From the NCBI RefSeq assembly GCF_036248255.1, contig NZ_CP109178.1:3658001-3722000 (forward strand): a DNA stretch of 64,000 nt. The letters are read 5' to 3'. The stretch is from Streptomyces sp. NBC_01717 (GTDB taxonomy: Bacteria > Actinomycetota > Actinomycetes > Streptomycetales > Streptomycetaceae). The position numbers were made by a program, and so were the translations under genes. Under the pieces are notes generated by a model, which worked only from the letters and a program-made list of their open reading frames with translations, searched no databases and had not been told where the DNA came from. How positions within the stretch are numbered: the first letter of the stretch is position 1; each line of letters starts with the position of its first letter. Positions 8,266 to 17,529 of the stretch are shown piece after piece.

Positions 8266-10398
8266 ATGCAGCTCGTGAGCCGTACCCGGATTCTCATACC
8301 GGGCCGGGCCCTCGTCGCCGTGCTGGTGGCGGTGTGCTGGCTGGCCCTTGCCGCTGCGCCGGCCGCTCGCGCCGACGACCCCGTCACGTTGTCCCGGGAC
8401 GGGCAGATCACCGACACGGTGGGTGCGCTCGGCGACCGCCGGGGCCAGGTGGTCGCCGCACTCGACCGTCTCTATGCAGACCGGCGCATCCAGCTCTTCG
8501 TCGTGTATGTACGGGACTTCTCCGGCCGTTCCGCGCAGAACTGGGCCGATGAGACGGCCGACAAGAACGGTCTCGGTCTAGACGACGTGCTGCTCGCCGT
8601 CGCCACGCACGACCGGCAGTACGCGTACACCGTGGAGCCGGGCTCCCGCCTCACCGACGCACAGCTGCGGGACGTGGCGAACACGGCGATCGAACCGGCC
8701 CTCAAGCAGAACGACTGGGCGGGCGCCGCGATCGGGGCGGCCAACGGCTACGCCGCCGTGGTGGCCGGGAAGCCTGTGCCCACCCCTGCCGTCACACCTG
8801 GCATCGACGATCCCGGAACAGGCAGTTCCGGCGGGACGAGCACCGGGGACCTGATCCTTCCCGTGGTCCTGGTCGGCGGGGCGGGAGCGGTCGCCGCCTA
8901 TGCGTACACCCGCCGGAGACGACGAACCACGACCCGCACCACGCCCGGGGCGACCGGCTGGGGACAGGGCGCCGCACCGTCGGGCGGGCCGCCCCGGCCG
9001 CCGACTCCGCTGCCGGACCTCGATGCCCATGCCAAACAGGCGTTGGTGGAGACGGATGACGCGGTCCGCACCAGCGAGGAGGAACTCGGTTTTGCCACCG
9101 CGCAGTTCGGAGAAGAGGCCGCCGCCCCGTTCACCGAGGCCGCCACGTACGCGAAAGGCGAGCTGACAGCCGCCTTCCGGTTGCGTCAGCAGCTGGACGA
9201 CGCGTTCCCGGAGGACGATGCGACGCGTCGCCGGATGCTGGACGAGATCATCAACCGCTGTACGGGGGCAAATGCCCGTCTCGATGCCGTCTCCGAGGAC
9301 TTCGACCGGCTGCGCGCGCTGGAACGCAACGCTCCACAGGCGCTTGCGACAGCCGAGACCGCATTCCGTGCGCTCGCGGGCCGGGTTTCGGCGGCCGAGA
9401 CCACCCTCACGTCGATGCGCGGCCGGTACGCGGATTCGGCCTCCTCCTCCGTCGCGGGCGACATCGAGCAGGCGAAGGACCGTCTCGTCTTCACGACCTC
9501 CAACCTCAACCAGGCGAGACAGGCGGTGGACGGGGGAAACAACGCGGCGGCGGCGGTGTACGTACGGGCGGCCGAGGGCGCGGTCGATCAGGCGACCACG
9601 CTCGTCGACGCCGTGGACCGGCGCGCCCGGGAACTCGCGGAGGCGGCGGCCGAACTACCGGCCGCACTCACCGAGACGGCGACCGATCTGGCCGACGCGG
9701 GCGGGCTGCTGGAAGGCACCTCGGAGGGGGTGTCGACCGCGGACCTGCGGGGCCGGATCGCCCGCGCGCAGTCGGTACTGGGCGATGTGAACAGGGAGCT
9801 GCAGGCCGGCCGCTACGACCCGATCGATGCGCTGCGCAGGGTGGAGGAGGCCGATGCCGCACTGGACGAGGCGCTGGCCGGGGCCCGCGAACGTGAGCAG
9901 GGTGACCGTCGGGCCCGGGCCCTGTTCGACCAGGCGATGCTCACCTCGCGCTCGGCGATCGCCGCCGCCGCGGACTACATCACGACGAATCGGGGGGCCG
10001 TCGGCAGCCAGGCCCGGACCCGGCTCGCGGAGGCCCAGCGGCGGCTGGAGCGGGCCCGGGAGCTGGCCGGCACGGACGATCCACAGGGTGCGCTGGCCGA
10101 GGCCCATCAGGCCGACTCGCTGGCCGGGCAGGCACGGAGCCTGGCCGAAGAGGATGTGCGGGCGTACGGGAACCGGAACGGTCCGGGCGGTGTACAAGGA
10201 GGGGGCGGCGGGGTCGGCGGTGCGGTCCTCGGCGGGATCATCCTCGGCGGACTCCTGGGCGGCGGCGGGGGCGGCAGGGGTTACGGAGGGGGGTTCGGCG
10301 GCGGATTCGGTGGAGGCGGATTCGGTGGAGGCGGCGGCCCCGGCAGCTTCGGCGGCGGGGGCACTCGCGGCCGACGGGGCGGCGGCGGCCGCTTCTGA
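8266..10398 (+). CDS. TPM-domain membrane protein with coiled coil and Gly-rich tail
   Basis: About 710 residues. A signal peptide (LVAVLVAVCWLALAAAPAARA) precedes a TPM domain (Psb32/MOLO-1 type) with the motifs ITDTVGAL, IQLFVVYV and NGLGLDDVLLAVAT. One membrane span (LILPVVLVGGAGAVAAYAY) follows near residue 205, then a long helical, coiled-coil cytoplasmic region and a C-terminal run of Gly-Gly-Phe repeats ending GRRGGGGRF. Start: ATG 8266 (or GTG 8263); the longer frame to 8104 overlaps the previous gene and lacks a signal start. It is followed 79 bases later by pspA; TPM proteins beside PspA are a known Streptomyces arrangement, suggesting a shared role in envelope stress. Confidence 0.8.
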   Translation: MQLVSRTRILIPGRALVAVLVAVCWLALAAAPAARADDPVTLSRDGQITDTVGALGDRRGQVVAALDRLYADRRIQLFVVYVRDFSGRSAQNWADETADKNGLGLDDVLLAVATHDRQYAYTVEPGSRLTDAQLRDVANTAIEPALKQNDWAGAAIGAANGYAAVVAGKPVPTPAVTPGIDDPGTGSSGGTSTGDLILPVVLVGGAGAVAAYAYTRRRRRTTTRTTPGATGWGQGAAPSGGPPRPPTPLPDLDAHAKQALVETDDAVRTSEEELGFATAQFGEEAAAPFTEAATYAKGELTAAFRLRQQLDDAFPEDDATRRRMLDEIINRCTGANARLDAVSEDFDRLRALERNAPQALATAETAFRALAGRVSAAETTLTSMRGRYADSASSSVAGDIEQAKDRLVFTTSNLNQARQAVDGGNNAAAAVYVRAAEGAVDQATTLVDAVDRRARELAEAAAELPAALTETATDLADAGGLLEGTSEGVSTADLRGRIARAQSVLGDVNRELQAGRYDPIDALRRVEEADAALDEALAGAREREQGDRRARALFDQAMLTSRSAIAAAADYITTNRGAVGSQARTRLAEAQRRLERARELAGTDDPQGALAEAHQADSLAGQARSLAEEDVRAYGNRNGPGGVQGGGGGVGGAVLGGIILGGLLGGGGGGRGYGGGFGGGFGGGGFGGGGGPGSFGGGGTRGRRGGGGRF

Positions 10399-10477
10399 AC
10401 CATCGGCAGAGCATGCACGGGGAGGGTACCCACGGGTCCGTACCGCGTTCGTAGTGTCCATACAAAGGAGAGGTGCC

Positions 10478-11191
10478 ATGACCAAGCAGACCATCCTCGG
10501 CCGCGTCACCCAGCTGGCGAAAGCCAATATCAACGCTCTGCTGGATCAGGCGGAGGATCCGCAGAAGATGCTGGACCAGCTGATCCGCGACTACACGGCG
10601 AACATCTCGGAGGCCGAGCAGGCAGTGGCGGCGACCATCGGCAATCTGCGGCTGATGGAACAGGACCACCGCGAGGATGTCGACGCGGCCAAGGAGTGGG
10701 GCGACAAGGCCCTCGCGGCCAGTCGCAAGGCGGACGAGCTGCGGGCCGCCGGATCGGTGGCGGAGGCCGACAAGTTCGACAACCTGGCCAAGGTCGCGCT
10801 CGGCCGGCAGCTCCAGTCGGAGAAGGAGGCGAAGACCGCGGAACCGACCATCGCGTCGCAGACGGTGGTGGTGGACAAGCTCAAGTCCGGCCTGGAACAG
10901 ATGAAGTCGAAGCTGACGGAGCTGAAGGCCAAGCGGGACGAGCTGGTCGCGCGTGCCAAGTCGGCCCAGGCGCAGAATCAGATGATGGACTCCGTCAAGA
11001 ACATCAATGTTCTCGACCCGACCAGTGAGCTCAGCCGATTCGAGGACAAGGTGCGACGTGAGGAGGCGAGGGCAATGGGCAAGCAGGAGCTCGCCGCATC
11101 ATCCCTGGACGCCCAGTTCGAGCAGCTGGACAGCTTGGGCGACAGCGCGGAGGTCGAGGCCAGGCTCGCCGCCCTGAAAACGGCCTCATGA
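10478..11191 (+). CDS. pspA: PspA/IM30-family phage shock protein
   Basis: 237 residues, almost entirely alpha-helical and coiled-coil, with the PspA opening ILGRVTQLAKANINALLDQAEDP and the DYTANISEAEQAVA helix. PspA proteins line the inner face of the membrane and form scaffolds that preserve membrane integrity under envelope stress. Start ATG 10478 follows a strong AAGGAGAGG (10465-10473). It lies directly behind the TPM-domain gene on the same strand, and converges on the SpoIIE phosphatase gene with 45 bases between stops. Length matches the family. Confidence 0.9.
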   Translation: MTKQTILGRVTQLAKANINALLDQAEDPQKMLDQLIRDYTANISEAEQAVAATIGNLRLMEQDHREDVDAAKEWGDKALAASRKADELRAAGSVAEADKFDNLAKVALGRQLQSEKEAKTAEPTIASQTVVVDKLKSGLEQMKSKLTELKAKRDELVARAKSAQAQNQMMDSVKNINVLDPTSELSRFEDKVRREEARAMGKQELAASSLDAQFEQLDSLGDSAEVEARLAALKTAS

Positions 11192-11236
11192 CCACCGCGC
11201 CCGGAGCGCTCACCGCACTCGCACCACGTCCAGGTG

Positions 11237-13819
11237 TCAGAACATGCTCAGCAGCTGCTCGACCGTACGCTCGGCGGCCGGCTGTCCGTCGGGCAGCGGC
11301 AGTTCGAACCAGACGGTCTTGCCGCGCGGCGTCCGCCTCGAACCCCAGGCCGCGCTCAACAGCCCCACCAGCTGCAGCCCTCGCCCGCCCTCGTCCGTGT
11401 CACGCGCCCGGCGACGCCGTGGCTGGACGAGACCCGCATCCCATACCTCGCACACGAGCGTGCGGTCGCGCAGCAGCCTGAGCCGGATCTCGCCCTCGCC
11501 GTACCGCAGGGCATTGGTCACCAACTCGCTGACGAGGAGTTCGGTGGTGTCCACCAGGTCGTCGAGGTCCCAGGCGATCAGTTGGCTGCGGGCCAGTTCG
11601 CGGGCGCGACCGACGGACCGGGGTTCGCGCGGCAGCCGCCAGTCGCCGACTGCGTCGGCCGGCAGGCCCTGGATACGGGCCATCAGCAGGGCGATGTCGT
11701 CCTCGCCGTGCCGGGTGTCGAGGGTGCTCAGGACGTGGTCACAGACGTCCTCCAGGGGAAGTGCAGGTTCGACGAGGGCATTGCGCAGAGCCTGCAGTCC
11801 TTCGTCGAGCGGATGGTCGCGGGATTCGACGAGTCCATCGGTGTAGAGGGCGAGGAGGGCGCCCTCCTTGAGTTCGACCTCGACTTCCTCGAAGGGTTCG
11901 CCGCCGACGCCCAGCGGCATCCCGGGCGGGACGTCGAGCAGCAGGGCCGGTTCGCCCGGCTCGACCACAACAGGGGGGAGGTGACCGGCGTTGGCGAAGG
12001 TGCATCGCCGGGTGACCGAGTCGTAGACGGCATAGACACATGTCGCCAGGTAGACCTCGGACAGGTCGGCGTCGCGGGACTTGTGGGAGGCCCTCGAGGG
12101 CCACTGGGCGCCACCTCCGACGCCGTCGGAGGCCGTGCTGCCACCGGGGGTGCCGAGGCCGCGGGCGACCTCGTCGAGCGCGGAGAGCACTTCGGCGGGT
12201 TCCAGGTCGAGGAGCGCCAGAGTCCTCACGGCGGTGCGCAGTTCGCCCATGGCGACGGCGGCCCGCAGCCCGCGCCCCATGACGTCGCCGACGACCAGCG
12301 CGGTGCGATGCCCGGGGAGTTCGATCACGTCGAACCAGTCGCCACCCACCTCGGTCGCCGCGTTGCCGGGCAGATAGCGGCAGGCGATGTCGAGGCCCGC
12401 GGCCTCCGGGTCGCCGGGCGGCAGCAGGCTGCGCTGGAGGATGAGTGCGCGTTCGTGTTCGCGCCGGTAGAGGCGGGCGTTGTCGATACAGACGGCGGCG
12501 CGGGCGGCCAGTTCGGTGGCGAGGGCACGGTCGCGCTCGCCGAAGGGTTCGCTGCCCTTCGTACGGGAGAACTGGACGAGGCCGACGACGGTGTCATGGG
12601 CGACCATCGGCACGGCGAGGGTGGACTGGACGAAGCCGCGGTCGTCTCCGGGGACGTTCTTGACCCGGCCGGTGCGCAGAGCCTTGGCGCAAGGGGAGTT
12701 GAAGGGGTAGCGATGGACGGCGCCCAGTGCCGGCGGTTCGGTGTCCCCGTGGGTCGCGGTGCTGTCCGGAACGGCGTCCGACACGGCGCTGGCGAAACCG
12801 ACGCGGCGCAGTTCGGCGGAGCCCCCGACGGGCTCCTGGCGGAGCGAGCCCCACCTGCCGGGCGGTGCCTCGTCGCCGGTGAGCAGCCCCTGGTAGAGGT
12901 CGACGGAGGCGAGGTCGCAGAAGCCGGGTACGGCCACGTCGAGGAGTTCGCGGGCGGTGGTCTCCAGGTCGAGGGAGTTGCCGATGCGGGCGCTGGCCTC
13001 GTTGAGGAGGGCGAGGTTCCGGCGGGCGTTGGCGGCCTCGCGGGCAGCTATATGGCGACGGGTGACGTCGGTGGCCAGACCGGCGACGCCGACGGGCCGG
13101 CCTGCTCCGCTGTGCACGCGGTAGAGGTTCATCGACCAGTGGCGGCTCTCCTCGTCACCTGGTGCGGTGCCGACGAGCTGGAGATCGGTGACGGAGTCTC
13201 CGGTCTCCAGGACCCGCTTGAGGGTGGCGGTGAGCCGCTCGGCCTCGGGGCGGGCGAGATAGTCGTCGACCGTGCGGCCGCGGTGGTCGTCGGCCTGGCC
13301 GCCGAAGACGGTGGCGAAGCGCTGGTTGGCTCGTACGACCGTGAAGTCTGTGCCGAACAACACGAAACCGAAGGGAGATTGGCCGAAAATGGCCTGCGAA
13401 GCCGCCAGGTCCGTCTCGATACGGCGCAGGGCTCGGACATCGACGACGATGCAGAGCGCGGCCCGCTCCCCGCTCCCCGTCTCACTGGGCATCACATAGA
13501 GCTCGGCGAGCCCGTGAACGGCGTTGTCGCCCGGCATGCGGAAGGGGACGAGGCCCGTCCACTCCTTGCCGTCGAGTATCTCGCCGACCCGGCGATGGCC
13601 GTCGGTGCGCAGCTCGGAGGGCATGAAGGCCTCGACCGGATCTCTGCCCACCGCTTCGTCTGCGGCAATGCCGAAGAGACCGGCGGCCCGGCGGCTCCAC
13701 TGCTCGATCAGCCCGTCGGGGCCGATCGAGAAGGAGGCGACCCTGATGTAGTCATAGATCGAGCCAGGCGGGCTGCTCTGCCACACTACGTTGCCCGCTG
13801 TCCCAGGTATTTCGCTCAC
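11237..13819 (-). CDS. SpoIIE/RsbU-type serine phosphatase with PAS, GAF and HATPase domains
   Basis: 860 residues. Two PAS-type sensor regions (about residues 25-130 and 135-250; VASFSIGPDGLIEQWSRRAAGLFG and GFVLFGTDFTVVRANQRF), a GAF domain (about 270-440), a PP2C-type SpoIIE phosphatase (about 460-690; GGDWFDVIELPG, ALVVGDVMGRG, ALYTDGLVE and DDIALLMAR) and a C-terminal HATPase_c kinase-like domain (about 740-850; ELVTNALRYG, DEGGRGLQLVGLL). Such proteins act in partner-switching control of sigma factors, dephosphorylating anti-anti-sigma factors. GTG 13819 has GGAGGGG upstream. Next on the same strand is a stand-alone anti-sigma-type ATPase, consistent with one module, although the partner sigma factor is not in the window. 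Confidence 0.85.
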   Translation of the reverse strand: MSEIPGTAGNVVWQSSPPGSIYDYIRVASFSIGPDGLIEQWSRRAAGLFGIAADEAVGRDPVEAFMPSELRTDGHRRVGEILDGKEWTGLVPFRMPGDNAVHGLAELYVMPSETGSGERAALCIVVDVRALRRIETDLAASQAIFGQSPFGFVLFGTDFTVVRANQRFATVFGGQADDHRGRTVDDYLARPEAERLTATLKRVLETGDSVTDLQLVGTAPGDEESRHWSMNLYRVHSGAGRPVGVAGLATDVTRRHIAAREAANARRNLALLNEASARIGNSLDLETTARELLDVAVPGFCDLASVDLYQGLLTGDEAPPGRWGSLRQEPVGGSAELRRVGFASAVSDAVPDSTATHGDTEPPALGAVHRYPFNSPCAKALRTGRVKNVPGDDRGFVQSTLAVPMVAHDTVVGLVQFSRTKGSEPFGERDRALATELAARAAVCIDNARLYRREHERALILQRSLLPPGDPEAAGLDIACRYLPGNAATEVGGDWFDVIELPGHRTALVVGDVMGRGLRAAVAMGELRTAVRTLALLDLEPAEVLSALDEVARGLGTPGGSTASDGVGGGAQWPSRASHKSRDADLSEVYLATCVYAVYDSVTRRCTFANAGHLPPVVVEPGEPALLLDVPPGMPLGVGGEPFEEVEVELKEGALLALYTDGLVESRDHPLDEGLQALRNALVEPALPLEDVCDHVLSTLDTRHGEDDIALLMARIQGLPADAVGDWRLPREPRSVGRARELARSQLIAWDLDDLVDTTELLVSELVTNALRYGEGEIRLRLLRDRTLVCEVWDAGLVQPRRRRARDTDEGGRGLQLVGLLSAAWGSRRTPRGKTVWFELPLPDGQPAAERTVEQLLSMF

Positions 13820-13988
13820 GCGACCGTCCCCTCCAGCTCACACACCGGACCGGTCCTGCCCGCAGTATTCAGCACTACGGCGCCCACCGACACGGCGTTC
13901 ACGATCACAGCACGGTCTCAGTCCGTTTCAGCCAGGTACTGACTGGTACTGCCCGAGCTTTGTGATCGCTGTGCGTCCCACCCCACTC

Positions 13989-14408
13989 CTAACCAGGGAG
14001 GGCCAGCTCGAACCACACCGTCTTGCCACTCTTTCCGCGCCGCGTCCCCCAGCGGCGAGCAGAGCGGGCCACGAGCTGCAGCCCTCGGCCCCCTTCGTCA
14101 TCGGGTCCGGCAGCACGTTCGGTGGGCGGATCCGGAAGCGGATCGGAGACTTCCACAAGCAGTCCGGGGCGGGCGTCCGGACCTTCGCCGTCGGGTTGGG
14201 GACGCACGAGTCGCACGCCGATGGGGCCTGAGGTGTAGCGCATGGAATTGGTCACCAGCTCACTGACCAGCAGAACGGTCACATCACCGACCGTCGCATC
14301 GAGCCCCCAGCCGCGCAGCGCCTCGTGGACCGCATGCCGAGCAGTGCGCACAGCCCCCGGCACGGCCGGAAAGGTCCACTCGGCGCAGTCGCCTTCGGTA
14401 TCGATCAC
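13989..14408 (-). CDS. RsbW-like anti-sigma regulatory ATPase
   Basis: About 139 residues forming a single HATPase_c_2 domain. The N box is ELVTNSMRYT, the G1 region is LLVEVSDPLPDPP, and the G2 lid is DEGGRGLQLVARSARRWG. These proteins bind ATP and usually act as anti-sigma factors or kinases of anti-anti-sigma factors. GTG 14408 is preferred because GGGAAG lies 8 bases upstream; GTG 14417 would sit directly on that Shine-Dalgarno sequence. The C-terminus (GKSGKTVWFEL) is closely similar to the end of the HATPase domain of the adjacent SpoIIE phosphatase (RGKTVWFELPLP), suggesting related partner-switch functions. Confidence 0.8.
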   Translation of the reverse strand: MIDTEGDCAEWTFPAVPGAVRTARHAVHEALRGWGLDATVGDVTVLLVSELVTNSMRYTSGPIGVRLVRPQPDGEGPDARPGLLVEVSDPLPDPPTERAAGPDDEGGRGLQLVARSARRWGTRRGKSGKTVWFELALPG

Positions 14409-14561
14409 GCCGATCACTTCCCAAGACCAGCAAGCAGGGAACGTTCTGTTTAAGGGGACTAATCAGCCCATACCCGATATTCAGGGTGGCCTATCGCTCG
14501 AATCGACATGTGGGGCGTACGGGTGCAGGGTGGCGTGCGCGCGCACAGGGGGGGCGCGCGG

Positions 14562-15041
14562 TCAGTGGCGCGCGCCGTCCGACAAGGGCCCGGTCGGGGC
14601 GTCCCGCTCAGGAGTGGCTCCGGGCGCGACTGTTCCGGTCGCGTCTGTTCCGGTCGGCAGGCGGCGCATGGCCTCGGCTACGGCGGGCCGGTCCTGGTCC
14701 AGCCAGTCGACGGCGTCACTCTCGCCCGGTCCGAGCCATCTCAGTTCGTCATGGTCCTGGAGCGGGGCGGGCACACCGGACACCAGCCGCGCCGTCCACA
14801 CCCGGAGCACATATCCGGGCGCCAGCGGCCACTCGCCGGGGATGCGCTCCAGCGGCTCCGTCTCCACACCGAGTTCCTCGCGGAGTTCACGCACGAGCGC
14901 CTGCTCGCCGGTCTCCCCGGGCTCCAGCTTCCCGCCGGGCAGCTCCCAGCGGCCCGCCAGCTCGGGCGGGGCGCTGCGGCGCGCGGCCAGCATGCGCCCC
15001 TGGTCGTAGACGGCTCCGGCCACCACCACGCGATCGTTCAT
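14562..15041 (-). CDS. Nudix (MutT-type) NTP pyrophosphohydrolase
   Basis: 159 residues. The Nudix box is intact: [18 protein letters not shown] followed by REELGVE, matching G-x5-E-x7-RE-U-x-EE-x-GU. The beginning [19 protein letters not shown] and the WELPGGK strand are typical of MutT-like (d)NTP pyrophosphatases that sanitise oxidised nucleotides. A poorly conserved 25-residue tail rich in Thr, Gly and Pro follows the domain. Substrate is not determinable by eye. It is flanked by a SPOR-like small gene upstream and the anti-sigma gene downstream, each separated by more than 100 bases, so it is probably its own transcript. Confidence 0.85.
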   Translation of the reverse strand: MNDRVVVAGAVYDQGRMLAARRSAPPELAGRWELPGGKLEPGETGEQALVRELREELGVETEPLERIPGEWPLAPGYVLRVWTARLVSGVPAPLQDHDELRWLGPGESDAVDWLDQDRPAVAEAMRRLPTGTDATGTVAPGATPERDAPTGPLSDGARH

Positions 15042-15164
15042 ACGCCGGAGCGTAACCCCCGGCCACGAGCTACGACCCGCCCCGCCGCGACCACTCCGGC
15101 CCGCCCCGCCCCGCCTCGCGCCCCACCGGCCGGCCCACCCGATGCGGAGGTCAGGGAAGGCGGG

Positions 15165-15347
15165 TCAGGGGCGGGCGCTCTGCCCCAGCCGTTCGACCCA
15201 ATAGAGCTGCTTGTGGCCACGACTGTCGAGTTTCTCGGCGATCTTCTGTGCCTCGGCCTGCGTGGCATATCTGCCGACGCGGTACCTGTTGCCGTTGTCG
15301 TCCTGCCTTATCACCAGCCAAGGGAGCACGGCCCCGCCGTCGCTCAT
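15165..15347 (-). CDS. Small SPOR-like protein
   Basis: 60 residues: a single small alpha/beta unit with WLVIRQDDNGNRYRVGRYAT and QAEAQKIAEKLDSRGHKQLYW, which has the pattern of a SPOR/sporulation-related repeat (strand, helix with EAxxxAxxL, strand). Start ATG 15347 has GGGAGG seven bases upstream; longer in-frame starts lack a ribosome site. No signal peptide or membrane anchor. SPOR domains often bind denuded peptidoglycan, but this protein is probably cytoplasmic, so the role is unknown. It is a conserved small Streptomyces protein by my recollection. Confidence 0.7.
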   Translation of the reverse strand: MSDGGAVLPWLVIRQDDNGNRYRVGRYATQAEAQKIAEKLDSRGHKQLYWVERLGQSARP

Positions 15348-15503
15348 CGTGTCCCTCCCGAGCATTGCGCCCCTCCCCTGAACGGCGTGCACGACTCTAA
15401 GGATCCCCAGGAAACCGCAGTACGCATATGCCCGAGCGTACGCCTGACCTTCACGCAACGGATACGTAATTACACAAAGAGGCACCGATCCGGCCATCAC
15501 AAA

Positions 15504-15529
15504 GGGGCGCAGTCATCCCGATGCGCCCC
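15504..15529 (-). terminator. 8-bp GC hairpin behind the NCS1 permease gene
   Basis: GGGGCGCA (15504-15511) pairs with TGCGCCCC (15522-15529) around a 10-base loop. It begins 29 bases beyond the permease stop codon on the minus strand and is positioned to end that transcript before the small SPOR-like gene. Confidence 0.5.
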
Positions 15530-15557
15530 CCTGTGCCACACGGATCACTTGCGCCGC

Positions 15558-17318
15558 TTACGCCTCCGCCGCTGCCGTCCGGATCGTCGGCATCGGCATG
15601 AGGACCGGACCGGCCGCCGGTTCCTTGCGGCAGACGTCCCCGCATTCCGCGTCCAGCGAGCAGCACAGCGAGCAGATGGGACCCGACCGGACCGGACAGT
15701 CGGCGATGTCCGGGAGTTCGTAGGCGGTGTCGCAGACCGAGCAGGTGTGGGTGGCCGTGATGTCCTCGATCTCGACTTCCGGGCCGTTCACCGGGTTGGG
15801 GCGGGCCAGGTAGTACTTCCCCTTCGTCGCCCAGGCGATCAACGGGCAGAGAGTCAGGGAGAGTCCGGCCGCGATGAAGGTCGAGAAAGCCTCCGCATAG
15901 ACACCGAACAGCCCGAAGAAGGCCAGGATCGAGACGGTTGAGGCGATCACCATCGCGCCGAATCCTGCCGGATTCACCGCGTACAGATAAGCGCGTTTGA
16001 ACTCGATGTACCGCGGGCTGAGCCCGATCCGCTTGTTGATGACCAGATCGGCGGCGACGGCCGCGATCCAGGCGATGCCCACGTTCGAGTAGAAGCCCAG
16101 CAGTTTGTTGAGGGCGGCGAACATGTTCATCTCCATCAGCGTCAGCGCGATGGCGAGGTTGAGGAAGATGTACCAGACCCGGCCCGGGTGTTTGTGGGTG
16201 ATCCGCGAGAAGAAGTTCGACCAGGACAGCGAGCCGCTGTAGGCGTTGGTCACATTGATCTTGATCTGCGAGACGATCACGAACAGAGCGGCAGCCGGAA
16301 GGGCGAACGAGCCGAGCCACGGCTTCAGCGCCTCGATCTGCGGTGCGATCGGTTCCAGTGCATGCGTCTTTCCGACAGCCTCCAGGGCCACGAACGCCAG
16401 CAGCGCGCCGCCGAGCTGCTTCGCCGCCCCGATGATGACCCAGCCGGGCCCGGCGGCGAGCACCGCGAGATTCCAGCGCCGTTTGTTGGCCTCGGTCTTC
16501 GCGGGCATGAAACGCAGATAGTCGGCCTGCTCGCCGATCTGGGCGATGAGCGAGAGTGCGACGCCCGTACCGAGCCCGAAACCGATCCAGGAGAAGCCGG
16601 ATCCCGCACCCTCCGTGCCGCCGAAGGAGCCGAACGCGCCCCAGGCGTCGGGGGCTTCGAAGGCGAGCACGACGAACGGCAGGACCATACCGACGATCCA
16701 GATCGGCTGGGTCCACGCCTGCACCTTGGCGAGCGCCCCCATGCCACGGAAGACGATGGGGATGACGATCAACGTGGTCAGCAGATAGCCGACCTCGACC
16801 GGCAGCCCGACGGCCTGATGCATGGCCTGCGCCATGATCGAGCCTTCGAGGGCGAAGAAGATGAAAGTGAAGGACGCGTAGATCAGCGAGGTCAGCGTCG
16901 AGCCGAAGTAGCCGAAGCCGGCGCCTCGGGTGACCAGATCCATGTCCAGGCCGTACTTCGCACAGGCCCGGGCGATCGGTATGCCGGTGAGGAAGATGAT
17001 CGTCGCGGCGGTCAGGATCGAGGCGAAACCGCTGGTGAAGCCGTAGGTGAAGACGATCGAGGCGCCGATCGCGAAGTCGGCGAGATAGGCGATGCCGCCG
17101 AGTGCAGTGCCCGCGACCATCGAGGGCGACCAGCGCCGGAAGGAGTGCGGCGCGTAGCGAAGTGAGTAGTCCTCGCGGCTTTCGTCGGCGGCGAGCTTTG
17201 CGTAACTGCGCCTGGGGGGTGGCGGTTCGGCGGTCCCGGTCTCCGTTGCTTCCGGGACCCCGATGGGCATCGCCTCCGGGGCCTCGGTCGTCGTCGTGGG
17301 GCCGACAGTGTCCGTCAT
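15558..17318 (-). CDS. NCS1 family purine/cytosine-type permease with C-terminal Cys-rich domain
   Basis: 586 residues. A Pro/Thr-rich cytoplasmic N-terminus of about 55 residues precedes about 12 membrane segments with NCS1 features (RRWSPSMVAGTALGGIAYLAD, RGAGFGYFGS, SQIKINVTNAYSGSL). Such carriers import nucleobases, hydantoins or related compounds. Unusually, after the last membrane segment there is a cytoplasmic tail with eight cysteines (TCSVCDTAYELPD, then CPVRSGPICSLCCS and ECGDVC), which looks like a metal-binding ribbon. Start ATG 17318 has GGGAAG upstream. The next gene upstream on the strand is a GntR regulator that probably controls it. Substrate is unknown. Confidence 0.8.
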   Translation of the reverse strand: MTDTVGPTTTTEAPEAMPIGVPEATETGTAEPPPPRRSYAKLAADESREDYSLRYAPHSFRRWSPSMVAGTALGGIAYLADFAIGASIVFTYGFTSGFASILTAATIIFLTGIPIARACAKYGLDMDLVTRGAGFGYFGSTLTSLIYASFTFIFFALEGSIMAQAMHQAVGLPVEVGYLLTTLIVIPIVFRGMGALAKVQAWTQPIWIVGMVLPFVVLAFEAPDAWGAFGSFGGTEGAGSGFSWIGFGLGTGVALSLIAQIGEQADYLRFMPAKTEANKRRWNLAVLAAGPGWVIIGAAKQLGGALLAFVALEAVGKTHALEPIAPQIEALKPWLGSFALPAAALFVIVSQIKINVTNAYSGSLSWSNFFSRITHKHPGRVWYIFLNLAIALTLMEMNMFAALNKLLGFYSNVGIAWIAAVAADLVINKRIGLSPRYIEFKRAYLYAVNPAGFGAMVIASTVSILAFFGLFGVYAEAFSTFIAAGLSLTLCPLIAWATKGKYYLARPNPVNGPEVEIEDITATHTCSVCDTAYELPDIADCPVRSGPICSLCCSLDAECGDVCRKEPAAGPVLMPMPTIRTAAAEA

Positions 17319-17529
17319 CGGTCACTTCCCGTTCGTCAGTCCGGTGTGCGGGTACGAACGGAAGGTAGGAGCAGGACATGACAAGCCGTTACGGCCAGTG
17401 ATTGCCCGTCGGTTAAGAGAACTGAGCGGGCGTTAACTCGTCATCACGAGCGCCGGACAGGCCGTCCGGGTATCGGTCACCCGACAGGAACTCGACACAC
17501 CGGCCGCCCGGCAGGGCGCGACGCACCGG

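Noticed and set aside
11234..13942. Long plus-strand open frame (about 902 codons) opposite the SpoIIE phosphatase gene
   Set aside because: It is a shadow: the minus strand has complete PAS, GAF, SpoIIE and HATPase motifs, while the plus frame shows no domain.
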